A DNA stretch of 64,000 nucleotides from Gloeocapsa sp. PCC 7428 (lineage in GTDB: Bacteria; Cyanobacteriota; Cyanobacteriia; Cyanobacteriales; Chroococcidiopsidaceae), in the NCBI RefSeq assembly GCF_000317555.1, contig NC_019745.1:4092001-4156000 (forward strand), read 5' to 3'. The notes below the pieces were generated by a model that did no database searches, was not told where the DNA came from, and saw only the letters and a program-made list of their open reading frames with translations. This document shows positions 63,763-64,000 of this stretch, in pieces; position 1 is the stretch's first letter, and every line of letters begins with the position of its first letter. The position numbers and the translations under genes were made by a program.

Positions 63763-64000
63763 ATGTTAGAACAATATGCACCAGGCTTGAATCTAGAAAA
63801 TTTTAAAATACTACAGCCTAGTAATGAAAAAACATCCGAACTGCAACCAACGTTTAACTTATCTATTTTTACGCAGTTCTATCCTCCTGATTATGCAGCA
63901 ACAGGGCAACTTATTGAAGAGTTAGCAACTCAATTAGGTCGCCTCGGTATTCATGTACAAGTTTTTACAGGGCAGCCAGGGTATGCTTTTCGTAAAGATT
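63763..64000 (+). CDS. GT4 glycosyltransferase, amino-terminal part (cut by window end)
   Basis: The first 79 codons from an ATG at 63763. After a linker of about 35 residues comes LSIFTQFYPPDYAATGQLIE and ELATQLGRLGIHVQVFTGQPGY, the typical acceptor-domain start of WbuB-like GT4 enzymes. The rest lies outside the window. Confidence 0.8.
   Translation, partial: MLEQYAPGLNLENFKILQPSNEKTSELQPTFNLSIFTQFYPPDYAATGQLIEELATQLGRLGIHVQVFTGQPGYAFRKD

Overview
The window looks like a cyanobacterial chromosome. The octamer GCGATCGC (HIP1) and its core recur on both strands throughout. The gene families also fit: an SLH-domain outer-membrane protein, a Uma2 nuclease, a DUF3102 protein, an STAND NTPase with a cyanobacterial-type N-terminal helix-turn-helix domain, and DUF6887/DUF6888-like small proteins. 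The genus cannot be fixed from the sequence alone; a coccoid or filamentous exopolysaccharide-rich lineage is plausible.

Layout. (1) 1-5.6 kb holds a PKHD-type Fe(II)/2-oxoglutarate hydroxylase, a decayed sulfide/persulfide detoxification locus, and the MurT/GatD pair that amidates peptidoglycan. In the decayed locus one rhodanese-DUF2892 gene is intact, a TauE/SafE exporter is gutted by a deletion plus a small inverted-repeat element, and two metallo-beta-lactamase-fold genes are cut off head to head. (2) 5.6-9.4 kb is a 2.3-kb AT-rich gene desert followed by an NB-ARC protein. (3) 9.7-29.6 kb holds a PhyH-like oxygenase and then a long minus-strand exopolysaccharide operon. The operon reads from 29600 leftwards: initiating sugar transferase, Wzc-like tyrosine autokinase, Wzx flippase, GT2, Uma2, several GT4 enzymes, an epimerase, a Wzy-like polymerase, and acyltransferases. 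(4) 29.6-32.9 kb is mostly non-coding with a DUF3102 gene, a candidate small membrane protein, and a 189-bp MITE flanked by a perfect 8-bp duplication. (5) 32.9-48.6 kb carries wbpA/B/D/E and, 10 kb on, wbpI. Together these would make UDP-ManNAc(3NAc)A. Also here are an ArnE/ArnF-like small transporter pair, a polyprenyl-phosphate-sugar-synthase-like GT2, a GT-C membrane transferase, an epimerase, a flavin oxidoreductase, and a large DUF4082/Ig/DMFA-domain protein. (6) 49.3-51.6 kb encodes an SLH-beta-barrel protein and a small secreted protein. (7) 52.2-60.5 kb is a second, AT-rich, plus-strand polysaccharide operon with its own Wzx, Wzy, pyruvyltransferase and four GTs. (8) 60.5-64 kb is a patchwork of broken small genes, including an Rpn-type nuclease split by a repeat, a YdcF-like protein, a WcaF-like acetyltransferase, and the start of another GT4.

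The genes appear to form two Wzx/Wzy-type surface-polysaccharide systems. Only one initiating transferase and one co-polymerase/kinase are visible, and no outer-membrane Wza exporter is present. Between them sits a nucleotide-sugar module and an Arn-like lipid-linked-sugar transfer module. The most unusual observations are the Arn-like module next to the WbpABDEI pathway, the unusual DMFA-domain protein, the two tandem GT-B-like paralogues without the usual EX7E motif, and three small repeat insertions. Two of the insertion sites can be reconstructed from the reading frames they interrupt, and the third from its target-site duplication. No function was tested; all assignments are by reading motifs and recalling families.
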